The notes below the pieces were generated by a model that made no database searches, was not told the DNA's origin, and saw only the letters and a program-made list of their open reading frames with translations. Made by a program: the position numbers and the translations under genes. This document shows positions 34,128 through 42,982 of a DNA stretch of 64,000 nt, in pieces. Source of the DNA: DATAEG01 sp051001975 (GTDB lineage: Bacteria; Actinomycetota; Actinomycetes; Mycobacteriales; Jatrophihabitantaceae); contig JBPCMU010000111.1 of the NCBI GenBank assembly GCA_051001975.1, forward strand, positions 3,356 through 67,355. The letters run 5' to 3'. Position 1 is the stretch's first letter. Every line of letters begins with the position of its first letter.

Positions 34128-35927
34128 TCAGTATCTGCCGCCGGTGCCGAACGGTGCGACCACGGTGCTGCCGTCAGCGGAGCGGATCGTCACCGGCAGA
34201 TGACCGGTCGGCTGGGCGCCGAAGACCGTGTCGCTGATCGCCTGCAACGAGACCGGCTGGTAGCCGTAGGAAGCCAGGAACGTCGCCGTGCCGGGCAGGT
34301 AGCCCAGCTCGTAAGGCGCACCCACCGCAACCACCACGATCGGTTTGCCGGTGGCCTGCAACTGCTGGACGAGCGAGACCTGGCCCGGATCGCTCCAGGC
34401 GTTGTTGGTCATCACCACGGTCACGTCGTTCTGTTTCGCCGCGGCGACGGAAGCCGCAATGGCTGCCGCGCTCGGCGCCGACCCGGTGTAGACGCGTGAG
34501 GTGGCGACACCCCGGGCTGACATCGCAGTGGCAAGCGTCTGGGTGCCGGTCGCGCCCCAACCGGTCACCAACACCGACTTGCCCGAGTTCGCCGCCAACG
34601 GCAGCACGTGATCGGTGTTGCGCACGAGGGTCATGCCGTGTTGCGCGGCCGAGGCCATCGTCGCCTTCTGCTGCGACGTGCCCACCGTCGACGCCACCTT
34701 CGACACATCAACCTGGCTGTTCTGGAACAGCCCGAGGTGCGACTTCAACGTCAGGATGCGCGTCACCGACTGCTCGAGACGCGCCTCGCTGATCGCACCG
34801 GACTGCACCGCCGCCTCGACAGCCGCGATCGAACCGGCCAGGTCCTCCGGCATCAAGAGTTCATCGTCGCCGGCCTCGACTGCCAGCACGCTGCGCTGCG
34901 GCACCGGGTAGGCCTCCAACGCGGCGGCACCCAGCGAGTCGGTCACGACGACGCCGTTGTAGTGCAACTGGTCGCGCAGGATCCCGGTCACCATCGGCTT
35001 CGACAGGCTCGCCGGCGCACCCGACGGGTCCAGGGCCGGCGCGACGATGTGAGCGGCCATGATCTCGCCGGTGCCGGCCGCGATGGCCGCCCGGAACGCC
35101 GGGATGTCGTTGGCGAAGAACTGCGCTCTCGTCTCGTCGGAGACCGCGATCCCGTTGTCGGTGTTGACGCTGGTGCTGCCCAGTCCCGGGAAGTGCTTCG
35201 CCGTCGCCGCGACTCCAGCGCCCTGGTAGCCGAGCACTGACGAGGCCCCCATCACCGCGGTGAGCACGGGCTTGTCACCGAAGGCGCGTGGACCGTCAGC
35301 CGCGTTCGCCGGGTTCGTGTTGGTGTCCACGACGGGTGCGTCATCGACGTTGATGCCCATTGCCTTGAGCTGCTGACCGGTGGCCCGCGAGGTGTTGTAT
35401 GCGATGAGCGGGTTCAGCGTCGCACCGATCGCCATGTTGCCCGGCGACACTGCTGCCGGGCTGCCGATCCGGACGACGTTGCCGCCTTCCTGGTCGGTGC
35501 TGATGAGCAGCGGCGCGCCGTTCGAGACGGAGGTGGCCGCGGTCTGCAGGCCGTTCGACAGCTGCGCAATCTTGGTCGGATCAGTGAGCCCGTTGGCCCA
35601 GGTGAAGTAGATGACGCCGCCGAGGTGGTACTTGCTGACCAATTGGGCGCCGTTGTCGACGCCGTACAGCGTCTGATTCTGCGACGTGTCCTGCGGATCG
35701 GTGGTCGTGGCCGTGTCGCCGTAGGCATAGGTGACGAACAGCTGACCGACCTTCTCTGCCAGCGACATCTTCGCGACGTGTTGCGCGATGCGCTTCGCGT
35801 CGGACTGCCTGCCGCTGGACGTGGGCGTGGCGCCGGCCGGAACCGCAAGGCCGAGCGCCGTCACGAGGGCTGCGAGTACCGCGACGATCCGGCGGGTCGC
35901 CCGTGCTGGGGGGAGCATCCTGTACAT
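34128..35927 (-). CDS. secreted glycoside hydrolase family 3 protein, NagZ-like (599 aa)
   Basis: ATG 35927 is chosen because GGAGG lies six bases upstream; ATG 35933 touches it. Signal peptide: RRIVAVLAALVTALGLAVPAGA. The GH3 barrel has VGQLFVTYAYGD, LISTDQEGGNVVRIGSP and GVAATAKHFPGLGSTSVNTD. The nucleophile Asp is in NGVVVTDSLGAAAL. The D-S-H acid/base triad common in NagZ is not seen after KHFPG, so it may follow the usual two-domain GH3 mechanism. A second domain (about 400-599, LVTGWGATGTQTLATAMSAR) is present. Likely acts on beta-N-acetylglucosaminides or beta-glucosides outside the cell. Confidence 0.88.
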   Translation of the reverse strand: MYRMLPPARATRRIVAVLAALVTALGLAVPAGATPTSSGRQSDAKRIAQHVAKMSLAEKVGQLFVTYAYGDTATTTDPQDTSQNQTLYGVDNGAQLVSKYHLGGVIYFTWANGLTDPTKIAQLSNGLQTAATSVSNGAPLLISTDQEGGNVVRIGSPAAVSPGNMAIGATLNPLIAYNTSRATGQQLKAMGINVDDAPVVDTNTNPANAADGPRAFGDKPVLTAVMGASSVLGYQGAGVAATAKHFPGLGSTSVNTDNGIAVSDETRAQFFANDIPAFRAAIAAGTGEIMAAHIVAPALDPSGAPASLSKPMVTGILRDQLHYNGVVVTDSLGAAALEAYPVPQRSVLAVEAGDDELLMPEDLAGSIAAVEAAVQSGAISEARLEQSVTRILTLKSHLGLFQNSQVDVSKVASTVGTSQQKATMASAAQHGMTLVRNTDHVLPLAANSGKSVLVTGWGATGTQTLATAMSARGVATSRVYTGSAPSAAAIAASVAAAKQNDVTVVMTNNAWSDPGQVSLVQQLQATGKPIVVVAVGAPYELGYLPGTATFLASYGYQPVSLQAISDTVFGAQPTGHLPVTIRSADGSTVVAPFGTGGRY

Positions 35928-35974
35928 CGACATCCTCCGAGAGCTGGTCCAGAAATGGTCTAGACCTGTCCTGC

Positions 35975-36901
35975 CTACCGCATCTCCTCCACAAGGTCCA
36001 GCACTTCTTTCGCACATCCCCACGACAACGTCATCCCGGCACCGCCGTGCCCGTAGCAATGCACGATCGACGTGGCGCCCGATCGATCTTCGCGTTCCAG
36101 CCGAACCGACGGCCGTCCCGGGCGCAGCCCGACGCGATGCGCGAGCACCTTCGCGTGCGCGATGTCGGGCACCATCTGCGCGGCACGGGCGAGGATCTCG
36201 GCGGCAGTCTCCGGCCGCGCTTCGGTGTTCCAGTCGCCGATCACATCCGTCCCGCCGACCACGATGTCCTTACTGCGCGGCACCAGGTAGGTCGGACCGG
36301 CGCTGTCCACCCACCAGTTCGTCAACCCGATCTGCTCGACCCAGACGACCTGACCGCGAATGGGGAATCCAGTGTCGTCCCCGGTCAGCGCAGCGCCCAG
36401 CAACCCGGTCGCGTTGACGATGGCGTCGAACCCGGTCGGCCATTGCATGACCTCGGCACGCACCAGCTGAGCACCGGCTCGTTCTGCGCGGGCCGCCAGC
36501 CAGGGCAGGTAGATCGGCATCTCGGTGATGGCAGTGCGCAAGCCGTAGCTGTCCTTGTATCCGGGCAACAGGAACTCCGCGCGGCGCAGGTCCGGTACCG
36601 CCGCAGCCCACCAAGGATCCGGCCCGGGCTCGCGCAGCAGCTCGGCACCTTCGCGCATCACGATGCCGCTGGCCGGCTCACGCTCAGCAAGATCGCGGAG
36701 CACCGGATAGGTCCCCGCGGCCCACGCGGTCACCCGCTCGAACGGCAACGCGTGATAGGGATGCCAGATCGCGGCGGCGACTCCCGATGTCGTGTTCACA
36801 CCGAACTCCCGTGCCTGCACGGTCACGTCGTGACCGGCCTCGGCGATCATCGTTGCGCACGTCAGCCCGATGACGCCGCCGCCCACCACTGCAATTCGCA
36901 C
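35975..36901 (-). CDS. D-amino-acid oxidase family FAD enzyme (308 aa)
   Basis: FAD-binding start VRIAVVGGGVIGLTCATMIA (residues 1-20, G-x-G-x2-G). SGVAAAIWHPYHALP and the C-terminal HRVGLRPGRPSVRLE and IVHCYGHGGAGMTLSWG are the DAO signature, including the conserved Arg and the H-G-G-A-G-x-T-x-S-W motif. GTG 36901 is chosen because the Rossmann strand begins there; the longer frame is not needed. Oxidises neutral D-amino acids to keto acids with H2O2. It lies upstream of the secreted GH3 gene, 47 bases away, so both may be transcribed together. Confidence 0.93.
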   Translation of the reverse strand: MRIAVVGGGVIGLTCATMIAEAGHDVTVQAREFGVNTTSGVAAAIWHPYHALPFERVTAWAAGTYPVLRDLAEREPASGIVMREGAELLREPGPDPWWAAAVPDLRRAEFLLPGYKDSYGLRTAITEMPIYLPWLAARAERAGAQLVRAEVMQWPTGFDAIVNATGLLGAALTGDDTGFPIRGQVVWVEQIGLTNWWVDSAGPTYLVPRSKDIVVGGTDVIGDWNTEARPETAAEILARAAQMVPDIAHAKVLAHRVGLRPGRPSVRLEREDRSGATSIVHCYGHGGAGMTLSWGCAKEVLDLVEEMR

Positions 36902-37178
36902 GCGGTGAACGCTAGCCGCCCCGGCTGCCGCTACGGCAAACGGCCATCTCATCGGTCGTCCCCGGGAATGACACGCATGTGATTCGAAGATCGATTCGGC
37001 CGGACACGCCAGCCGACACGCGCAGCCGCTGAGTGATCGTCATCGAAATGTTACCCAGTCCCTCTAGTCACACCTGCCCCACGAGTTAGTCTTTGGCTGC
37101 CCTCGAGTAGTTGGGGGTGCGCGGAGCTCGGGGGAGCCGCGGACTCGCCCCAGTCCCGCCACGAGACGAGCCCCTCCC

Positions 37179-39125
37179 ATGACGCCACCAGTTCGGCCCA
37201 CCTCCGCCACCCGCATCCGATTCCGGCACGCCGTCCCCCGTCGGCTGGCCGTCCTCGGCTGTGCGTTGGCCCTGGTCGCCGGCGGACTGGTCGCCGAGAG
37301 CGCCACGGCCGGAGCACTCGTTCCGGCCGTGGCGCCAATCGGCGGCATCAACACGATCACGCCGTATGCCTATGGCGTCACGGTCACCGGTTGGGCCGGT
37401 GACCCGGACACCCGGTCACCGATCAACGTCTCGTTGACGGTGGACGGCATCACCCGCTGGACGATCGCGGCGAAGCTGCCCCGCGCCGACGTCGCGCGGG
37501 TCTACCCGAGGCTCGGCGCGAACCACGGTTTCAGTGGTACGAGTCGGATCGTCTCTGGCACGCACCGGATCTGCCTGGTCGCGCACAACGTGGGCACCGG
37601 CCCGAAGACGAAGACCCTCGCCTGCCGCACCATCGTGCAGAAGGACTCCCCGTGGGGATACCTGGACAGCGCGACGAGCACGAGCAATGTGTTGCGGGTA
37701 AAGGGCTGGGCATTCGACTATGACAAGACCACCACCCCCCTGCAGGTCCGGATCACCTCCGACGGCAAGACGATCGTCACCACCACGGCGAACCGCAGCC
37801 GGCCGGACGTGGCGAGGGTGTACGGCAGCTACGCCCTGCTGCACGGGTACGACGTGAGCGTCAAGATCCCGTACGGAAAGCACACGGTCTGCGCCATCGC
37901 GAAGAATGTCGGCGGCGGCTCGGACACGACCCTCCGCTCCTGCAAGCAGGTGAATGCCTCGGCGGTGGCACCCAGCGCGCCGATGTCTGTGAAGGCTGCT
38001 GTGAGTTCGACATCGGCGACGGTCACCTGGGCTCCACCCGTCGCCAACGGCGGTTCGACAGTCATGACCTACACGGTCAGTTCCACGCCCTCGGGACTCA
38101 CCGCGAAGGTCACGGCCTCGATGCGGACGGCCACGCTCACGAAGCTGGTTCCGCAACGCAAGTACACCTTCACCGTGCGCGCCACCAACGCAATCGGCAC
38201 GTCTGCGGCGTCCAAGGCTTCGAACACAATCACCGGCCCCCCGCCGGCGATCGGCGCGGTCACCACGCCCGCGCTGGTCTCCACCAGTCGCTACATCCGC
38301 AACATCCACGGCAAGCCGACCGACGTGGCGATCACGAAGAAGATGGGCGCGACGGACGCCAGCTACAACCCGTCGAACCGTCGGTATCTGGTGCTGCTCG
38401 ACATCGGTGGACAGACATCCACCCTGATCGGACTGTCCGCCACGAGCATCTACATCACCTACCCGCAATTGGTGACCGCTCTGAAGGGCTACATCGACGG
38501 GTACGCCAGTACGCAGAAGTACAACGCTCCGGCGATGATCGCGGTAGGCGTCAACAACGACATCGACGTGCGTGCCCTGACCGGCAAGATCTGGGCGCAG
38601 CAGGTCATCAACCCGCTGGTGGCCTACGCCAAGAAGTACCCGAACATCACCATCGCGGGCGCGAACGACATGGAACCTGGCTTCATCGGCACCGCCGCGC
38701 AGACAAGGGACTGGTTGTCGGGCTACCTCGCCGCGACATCGGCCAAGTTCGTGTTCAACGGCTCCGCTGACGGGTGCAACTGGACCGCGGTCAACGGAAA
38801 GTGCAACAACGGGTGGAAGGCGGCCGACCTGCAATGGCTGGCCGGTGGCGCCGCACCGACCCGCATCATCAACCTGCCGCAGATCTACAACACCACGATG
38901 GCCAAGCAGTGGAAGTACATCTCGCTTACCGGCGTGGTCGGACACAAGGCGAAAATCAACTTCGGCGGACCGCTGACAGAATGGACCGCGTGCTACTCCC
39001 AACACGGCGGCTGCGGCAGCATCACCAACAACTCGGCGTGGTCCGCGCTGTGGGTACAGCTCCGATCCGACTCCCGCATCTCCCAGTCGAGCCTGCCCTA
39101 TGGCACCGATCTGCGGATCAACTGA
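37179..39125 (+). CDS. secreted multidomain protein with duplicated module, FN3 domain and large C-terminal domain (648 aa)
   Basis: Signal peptide (RRLAVLGCALALVAGGLVAE then SATAGA). Two similar modules of about 80 residues follow (about 52-135 and 136-215): each has VTGWAGDPD or VKGWAFDYD, then RADVARVYPRLGANHGFSG or RPDVARVYGSYALLHGYD, and ends at THRICLVAHNVG or KHTVCAIAKNVG. An FN3 domain covers about 222-315 (SAPMSVKAAVSSTSATVTWA). The C-terminal 330 residues contain YLVLLDIGGQTSTLIGLSAT and TIAGANDMEPGF and look like a TIM-barrel-type enzyme or binding domain that I cannot name. A lipoprotein overlaps its stop. Probably surface or wall associated. Confidence 0.75.
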   Translation: MTPPVRPTSATRIRFRHAVPRRLAVLGCALALVAGGLVAESATAGALVPAVAPIGGINTITPYAYGVTVTGWAGDPDTRSPINVSLTVDGITRWTIAAKLPRADVARVYPRLGANHGFSGTSRIVSGTHRICLVAHNVGTGPKTKTLACRTIVQKDSPWGYLDSATSTSNVLRVKGWAFDYDKTTTPLQVRITSDGKTIVTTTANRSRPDVARVYGSYALLHGYDVSVKIPYGKHTVCAIAKNVGGGSDTTLRSCKQVNASAVAPSAPMSVKAAVSSTSATVTWAPPVANGGSTVMTYTVSSTPSGLTAKVTASMRTATLTKLVPQRKYTFTVRATNAIGTSAASKASNTITGPPPAIGAVTTPALVSTSRYIRNIHGKPTDVAITKKMGATDASYNPSNRRYLVLLDIGGQTSTLIGLSATSIYITYPQLVTALKGYIDGYASTQKYNAPAMIAVGVNNDIDVRALTGKIWAQQVINPLVAYAKKYPNITIAGANDMEPGFIGTAAQTRDWLSGYLAATSAKFVFNGSADGCNWTAVNGKCNNGWKAADLQWLAGGAAPTRIINLPQIYNTTMAKQWKYISLTGVVGHKAKINFGGPLTEWTACYSQHGGCGSITNNSAWSALWVQLRSDSRISQSSLPYGTDLRIN

Positions 39126-39760
39126 TGCGCCGCCGGGTCCTGCTCCCGGTCCTGCTCACCGCAGTGCTGGCGATGCTGCTCGCCGGGTGCACGTCCGGGA
39201 AGTCGGAGTCGGGCAAGTCGTCCAGGAACACCGGCACCGCGGGTTCGGGTGCCAGCACTGCGACCACCGGTGAGAGCTCGCCGAGCAGCACGGACTCGAC
39301 GAGTCCGTCGGGTTCCGGGTCGACCTCGGCGGGGTCGTCCACCCCCACGGGATCGAAGACGTCGTCGGCGTCGCTGCCCGGCGGCGTCCGCGCCTGTACG
39401 ACGGCAACACTGCAGATCGGAGCGCTGCGCGGCTCCGGGGTGAGCCAGCAGCAGTTCGCCACCCTGACGTTCACCAACAAGTCCGGGTCGACGTGCTCGC
39501 TCGCCGGGTACCCCGGGGTGCTGTTGCTGACCGGCAGCGCCGCCCTGGGCAACCCGGCCAGCCCTGGTGGCGCACCGGTGCCGGCGATCGCGTTGGCGCC
39601 GGGGAAGGGGGTGACTGCGCTGCTGCACGGGCCGAGCACCTGCGACGCGCCGGTGTCCACGGCCGTGCGGATCACACCACCGCATGACTCCGGACACGTC
39701 GACAGGGCGTTGCCGATGCGGGCCTGCCCGCTGGTGATCGACCCCTTCAAGAAGTCCTGA
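39125..39760 (+). CDS. DUF4232-like lipoprotein (211 aa)
   Basis: Signal peptide VLLPVLLTAVLAMLLAGC ends in lipobox LAGC. Residues 25-85 are a Ser/Thr/Gly linker. The DUF4232 domain follows: ACTTATLQIGALRGSGVSQQ, FATLTFTNKSGSTCSLAGYPGVLL and the paired Cys in STCDAP and RACPLVI. ATG overlaps the preceding stop as TGATG. Anchored outside the membrane; likely a partner of the secreted protein upstream. Function unknown. Confidence 0.8.
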   Translation: MRRRVLLPVLLTAVLAMLLAGCTSGKSESGKSSRNTGTAGSGASTATTGESSPSSTDSTSPSGSGSTSAGSSTPTGSKTSSASLPGGVRACTTATLQIGALRGSGVSQQQFATLTFTNKSGSTCSLAGYPGVLLLTGSAALGNPASPGGAPVPAIALAPGKGVTALLHGPSTCDAPVSTAVRITPPHDSGHVDRALPMRACPLVIDPFKKS

Positions 39761-39814
39761 CAACCGACGCACCGGGTCACCGGTGTTCTAGGCTGCCGGG
39801 CGAAGGGGGAAACG

Positions 39815-40249
39815 GTGGCCGTCAAAGAACTCGAACGATTCGTCACCGACGAGGTGCGGGCTTCTGCACCCGTCCTTGGCAAGGGCTCGTTGGCCGCGAT
39901 CCGCGCCCGCAACCGGCTGGGCGTCGGGCGCGGCAGGATCGTCGAGCGCCGCGAGACAGTGTCGAACAATTCCGAATCACCGCTGCCGGCATCCTCCAGC
40001 GGGCTGGCCGGCGGTCTGCTGGTCCTCACCCCGGCGACGCTGTTGCTGGTCGGTACCCGAGCCGCCTGGATCGGGCACCGGGCTACCGAGTTGATCTGCA
40101 CCATCCCGCTCGATCAGGTGGCCCGTGCCCACCTGAACTACGAGGGCGGCCAACTACGGGTCACCTTCGTCGATGCCCCCCCGTGGGAGTTCGAGATCGT
40201 CAAACGGGACCGACCGGAAGCCCTGCTGCTCGCGACGGCGCTCGGTTAG
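39815..40249 (+). CDS. PH-like domain protein of unknown function (144 aa)
   Basis: GTG start with GAAGGGGG about ten bases upstream and TAGGCT as a likely -10. No membrane helix or signal peptide. Residues 60-140 are beta-rich: LAGGLLVLTPATLLLVGTRA, IPLDQVARAHLNYEGGQLRV and PWEFEIVKRDRPEA. They resemble the bacterial PH-like fold. Likely cytoplasmic. No named family recognised. Confidence 0.6.
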   Translation: MAVKELERFVTDEVRASAPVLGKGSLAAIRARNRLGVGRGRIVERRETVSNNSESPLPASSSGLAGGLLVLTPATLLLVGTRAAWIGHRATELICTIPLDQVARAHLNYEGGQLRVTFVDAPPWEFEIVKRDRPEALLLATALG

Positions 40250-40290
40250 CTCGTCATTGCACCTGTATCAAACCAGGCCCCGGAACCCAG

Positions 40291-40363
40291 AGCCGACGGG
40301 GAGACTTGAACTCCCAACCCCTTCATTACAAGTGAAGTGCGCTACCAATTGCGCCACGTCGGC
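40291..40363 (-). tRNA. tRNA-Thr (anticodon TGT)
   Basis: Acceptor GCCGACG pairs with CGTCGGC, the D-arm is GCGC...GCGC, the anticodon stem CTTCA/TGAAG encloses loop CTTGTAA with anticodon TGT, and the T-arm is GGGAG-TTCAAGT-CTCCC. Total 73 nt including the discriminator; CCA is not encoded. It lies between convergent genes, in a gap with no other feature. Confidence 0.95.
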
Positions 40364-40411
40364 ATTGCAACAGCGCACCCAGTGTGCCCGATCGCGCAAG
40401 TCGCCGAGGCG

Positions 40412-41893
40412 TCAGATCCCGGTCGGCCGGACGATCGACGGCGCAGCATCTTCGTAGGCGGCGGCGATGCGCAGCAACATGGGTTCCGACCACGCCGACG
40501 CGGTCAGCGCCAACCCCACCGGTAACGGCGCGACCGGCCCGGGGACGGTGCCACACGGCACGCTGAGCAGTGGGTAGCCGGCGACCGCAGGAAGCGTGGA
40601 GCAGCCGCCGGCGATCTTGTCGCCGAGCACGAGGTCGCTGACCCAGGCCGGCGAATAGCTCGGCATGGCGAGCGCGTCCAGCCGATGTGTCTGCAGCGCC
40701 CCGTCGATGCCGTCGTCCCGACCTGCCTTGATGCACTTGGCCCGCGCTTCGCGATACGCAGCCGTCTGCAATCCATCGGTCGAGACCGCGCGTGCGAACA
40801 CCTCTTGGCCGAACCAGGTCAGCTCCTCGTCGGCGTGTTCCTGGTTGAACGCGATGAGATCGGCCAGCGAGCGAGGCCCGTCCGGTCGGGTGGCGAGGTA
40901 GCGGGCCAACCCGTCCTTCAGCTCGTGATCCATCACGGTCAACTCGGCGCCCTCGATCTGATCGATCCCGGGCAGATCGACCTCGTCGATGATCTCGGCA
41001 CCGAGGTCGGCAAGCACCTCGATAGCCGCGAGCACGACCGCGTCCATCCCGCGGTGGTAGCCGAACAAAGACGTCGCGCTGGGCACGCCGATCCGCAACC
41101 CGTCGAGACGTCCCGGCCGTGCCGCCGCGACGTAGTCGACCTTCGCCGGGCGGCCGGGCCTCGACGTCATTTCGTCGGCCGGGTCGCTGCCTGCGATGAC
41201 GGCTAACAGCAGCGCGGCATCGGGCACCGAGCGGGCGATCGGGCCAGGAGTGTCCTGCGAGACCGAGATCGGCACGATGCCGGTCCGCGAGGCCAGTCCC
41301 ACGGTCGGCTTCACCCCGACGACGCCGTTCAGCGACGCCGGGCAGCTGATCGAACCGTCGGTCTCGGTGCCGATCGCGAGGGGCGCCAGGCCTGCCGCGA
41401 CGGCCGCTCCGGACCCGGACGACGAACCTCCCGCCGACCGGCTCAGGTCATGCGGATTGGCCGTGAGGCCGCCGACCGCGCTCCACCCGGAGGTGGATCC
41501 GGCCGAGCGGTAGTTGGCCCACTCCGACAGGTTCGCCTTGCCCAGGATGATCGCCCCGGCAGCCCGGATCGCCGTGACGATCGGGGCATCAGCTGCGGCG
41601 AATCCGTCGGCCAGAGCGAGCGATCCGGCGGTCGTGTGCATCGGCGCCATTGTGTCGACGTTGTCCTTGAGCAGCACCGGGATGCCGGCCAGCGGGCCGT
41701 CGTGCGAAGCACTGGCGTCCGCGTCGGCCAGCGCTTCGGGGTTCAGCTCGATCACCGAGTGCAACCGGTCGTCGAGCCGCTCGATGCGATCCAGCGAGGC
41801 CGCAGTCAGCTCGCGAGCGGAGAGCTCCCGGCGGTCGAGCATCCCGCGCAGCTCGGCAACTCCGAGGTAGCCGAGCTCGTCCGCGCCGGTCAT
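40412..41893 (-). CDS. amidase-signature family amidase (493 aa)
   Basis: The Ser-cisSer-Lys triad is visible: Lys in PVLLKDNVDTMAP (about 74-86), the Gly/Ser-rich core SRSAGGSSSGSGAAVAAGL (about 150-168) and the nucleophile region GTETDGSISCPASLNG (about 176-191). VGVKPTVGLASRTGIVP is typical. It hydrolyses C-N bonds of amides; GatA-specific partners are absent, so it is probably catabolic. Its ATG overlaps the stop of the lacI-type gene, so the repressor and the amidase share one message. Confidence 0.92.
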   Translation of the reverse strand: MTGADELGYLGVAELRGMLDRRELSARELTAASLDRIERLDDRLHSVIELNPEALADADASASHDGPLAGIPVLLKDNVDTMAPMHTTAGSLALADGFAAADAPIVTAIRAAGAIILGKANLSEWANYRSAGSTSGWSAVGGLTANPHDLSRSAGGSSSGSGAAVAAGLAPLAIGTETDGSISCPASLNGVVGVKPTVGLASRTGIVPISVSQDTPGPIARSVPDAALLLAVIAGSDPADEMTSRPGRPAKVDYVAAARPGRLDGLRIGVPSATSLFGYHRGMDAVVLAAIEVLADLGAEIIDEVDLPGIDQIEGAELTVMDHELKDGLARYLATRPDGPRSLADLIAFNQEHADEELTWFGQEVFARAVSTDGLQTAAYREARAKCIKAGRDDGIDGALQTHRLDALAMPSYSPAWVSDLVLGDKIAGGCSTLPAVAGYPLLSVPCGTVPGPVAPLPVGLALTASAWSEPMLLRIAAAYEDAAPSIVRPTGI

Positions 41894-42948
41894 CGTGCCG
41901 CCGGCCCGGACGAGCCGCGCACCACAAGCTCGGTCGGCAGGATGACCACACGAGCACCGTCGGTGGCCGGCTCGTCCAGCAGGGCCACGGCGCGACTACC
42001 TTTCTCCCGGGTCGGCTGGTGCACGGTGGTCAGGTTAGCGGCGGCGGCGGTCGGGACGTCGTCGAAGCCGGTCACCGAGAGGTCGGCCGGCACCGAGAGG
42101 CCCCGTTCCCGCGCAGCCTGCAGCGCCCCCAGAGCGAGCGCGTCGGACATGCACAGCAACGCGGTCGGCGCGGGATCGTCGGCCAGCAACGTCCGCGCAC
42201 CCTCCAAACCGTTGGCCGGCGAATGCGCGGCGCACACCCACGCCCCGACCTGGACGCCTGCCACCAAGGCATCCCGCAGGCCCAGCGCGCGCTCCCGGGC
42301 GACACTGCTCACGTCTGTCATCAGCTCCTCCAGACTCACGCTGCCACACTCGGCAGACACCCCGCACCGCGCGGCAATCAGTCCGATCTGCCGATGCCCC
42401 AGGGCGATGAGGTGCGCGGCCACCGCGTGGAACGCGGCCCGGTCGTCGATGCCGACGAAGTCCAATCCAGTCGCCTCCCGCGGCGAGTCGACGACCACCA
42501 CCGGCTGACCTCGACCGACCACCGACGTGATGTGCGGGTCGTCGCGCGGCATGGAGTAGGCGACGAAGCCGTCCACCGCCGCGCGCTCCACCGTCTCGGT
42601 CTTCGTCCCGGGCGCACCGGCCGGTACGAGCAGCAACGAACGGCCGCTGTCCTCGCAAGCCTTGCCCACGCCCTGCAGGAACTCGACGGCGGCCGGATCA
42701 CCGAACGCGGCGGCGAGCTTGTCGGCAAAGACGAGACCCAGCGCGCTGGCGGTGCGAGTGCGCAGCGATCGGGCCATCGGGTCAGGACCCATGTACCCGA
42801 GCTCCACCGCGGCTGCCAGGATGCGCTCGCGCAGCTCCACCGACAATTGATCGGGCCGGTTGTACGCGTTGGAGACCGTCGTCCGGGAGACGCCGACCAG
42901 GTCAGCGACGGCAGCGAGTGTGGGACGTGCCCGCACCCCCGAGGCCAT
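41890..42948 (-). CDS. LacI family transcriptional regulator (352 aa)
   Basis: LacI helix-turn-helix and hinge: PTLAAVADLVGVSRTTVSNAYN (about 8-29) and MGPDPMARSLRT. The periplasmic-binding-type effector domain follows (ALGLVFADKLAAAFGDPAAVEFLQGV, AALCMSDALALGAL-like APTALLCMSDALALGAL, VTGFDDVPTAAAANLTTVHQPT). ATG 42948 is the natural family start; the longer frame lies under the upstream gene. It precedes the amidase with a four-base overlap and probably represses this operon in response to an amide or sugar-like ligand. Confidence 0.92.
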   Translation of the reverse strand: MASGVRARPTLAAVADLVGVSRTTVSNAYNRPDQLSVELRERILAAAVELGYMGPDPMARSLRTRTASALGLVFADKLAAAFGDPAAVEFLQGVGKACEDSGRSLLLVPAGAPGTKTETVERAAVDGFVAYSMPRDDPHITSVVGRGQPVVVVDSPREATGLDFVGIDDRAAFHAVAAHLIALGHRQIGLIAARCGVSAECGSVSLEELMTDVSSVARERALGLRDALVAGVQVGAWVCAAHSPANGLEGARTLLADDPAPTALLCMSDALALGALQAARERGLSVPADLSVTGFDDVPTAAAANLTTVHQPTREKGSRAVALLDEPATDGARVVILPTELVVRGSSGPAAR

Positions 42949-42982
42949 ACCTGAAAGGTAGTACGCGCAGCTCAGCGGTCGG

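Noticed and set aside
36985..37178. Leader before the secreted protein considered as a c-di-AMP (ydaO-type) riboswitch
   Set aside because: GC-rich with GGGGGAGCC-like bits, but the conserved core blocks were not found in order. Running Infernal with the ydaO-yuaA model would decide.
37416..39005. Minus-strand open frame of over 500 codons opposite the secreted FN3 protein
   Set aside because: Arg/Gly/Val-rich shadow; the plus-strand product has a signal peptide and FN3 domain.
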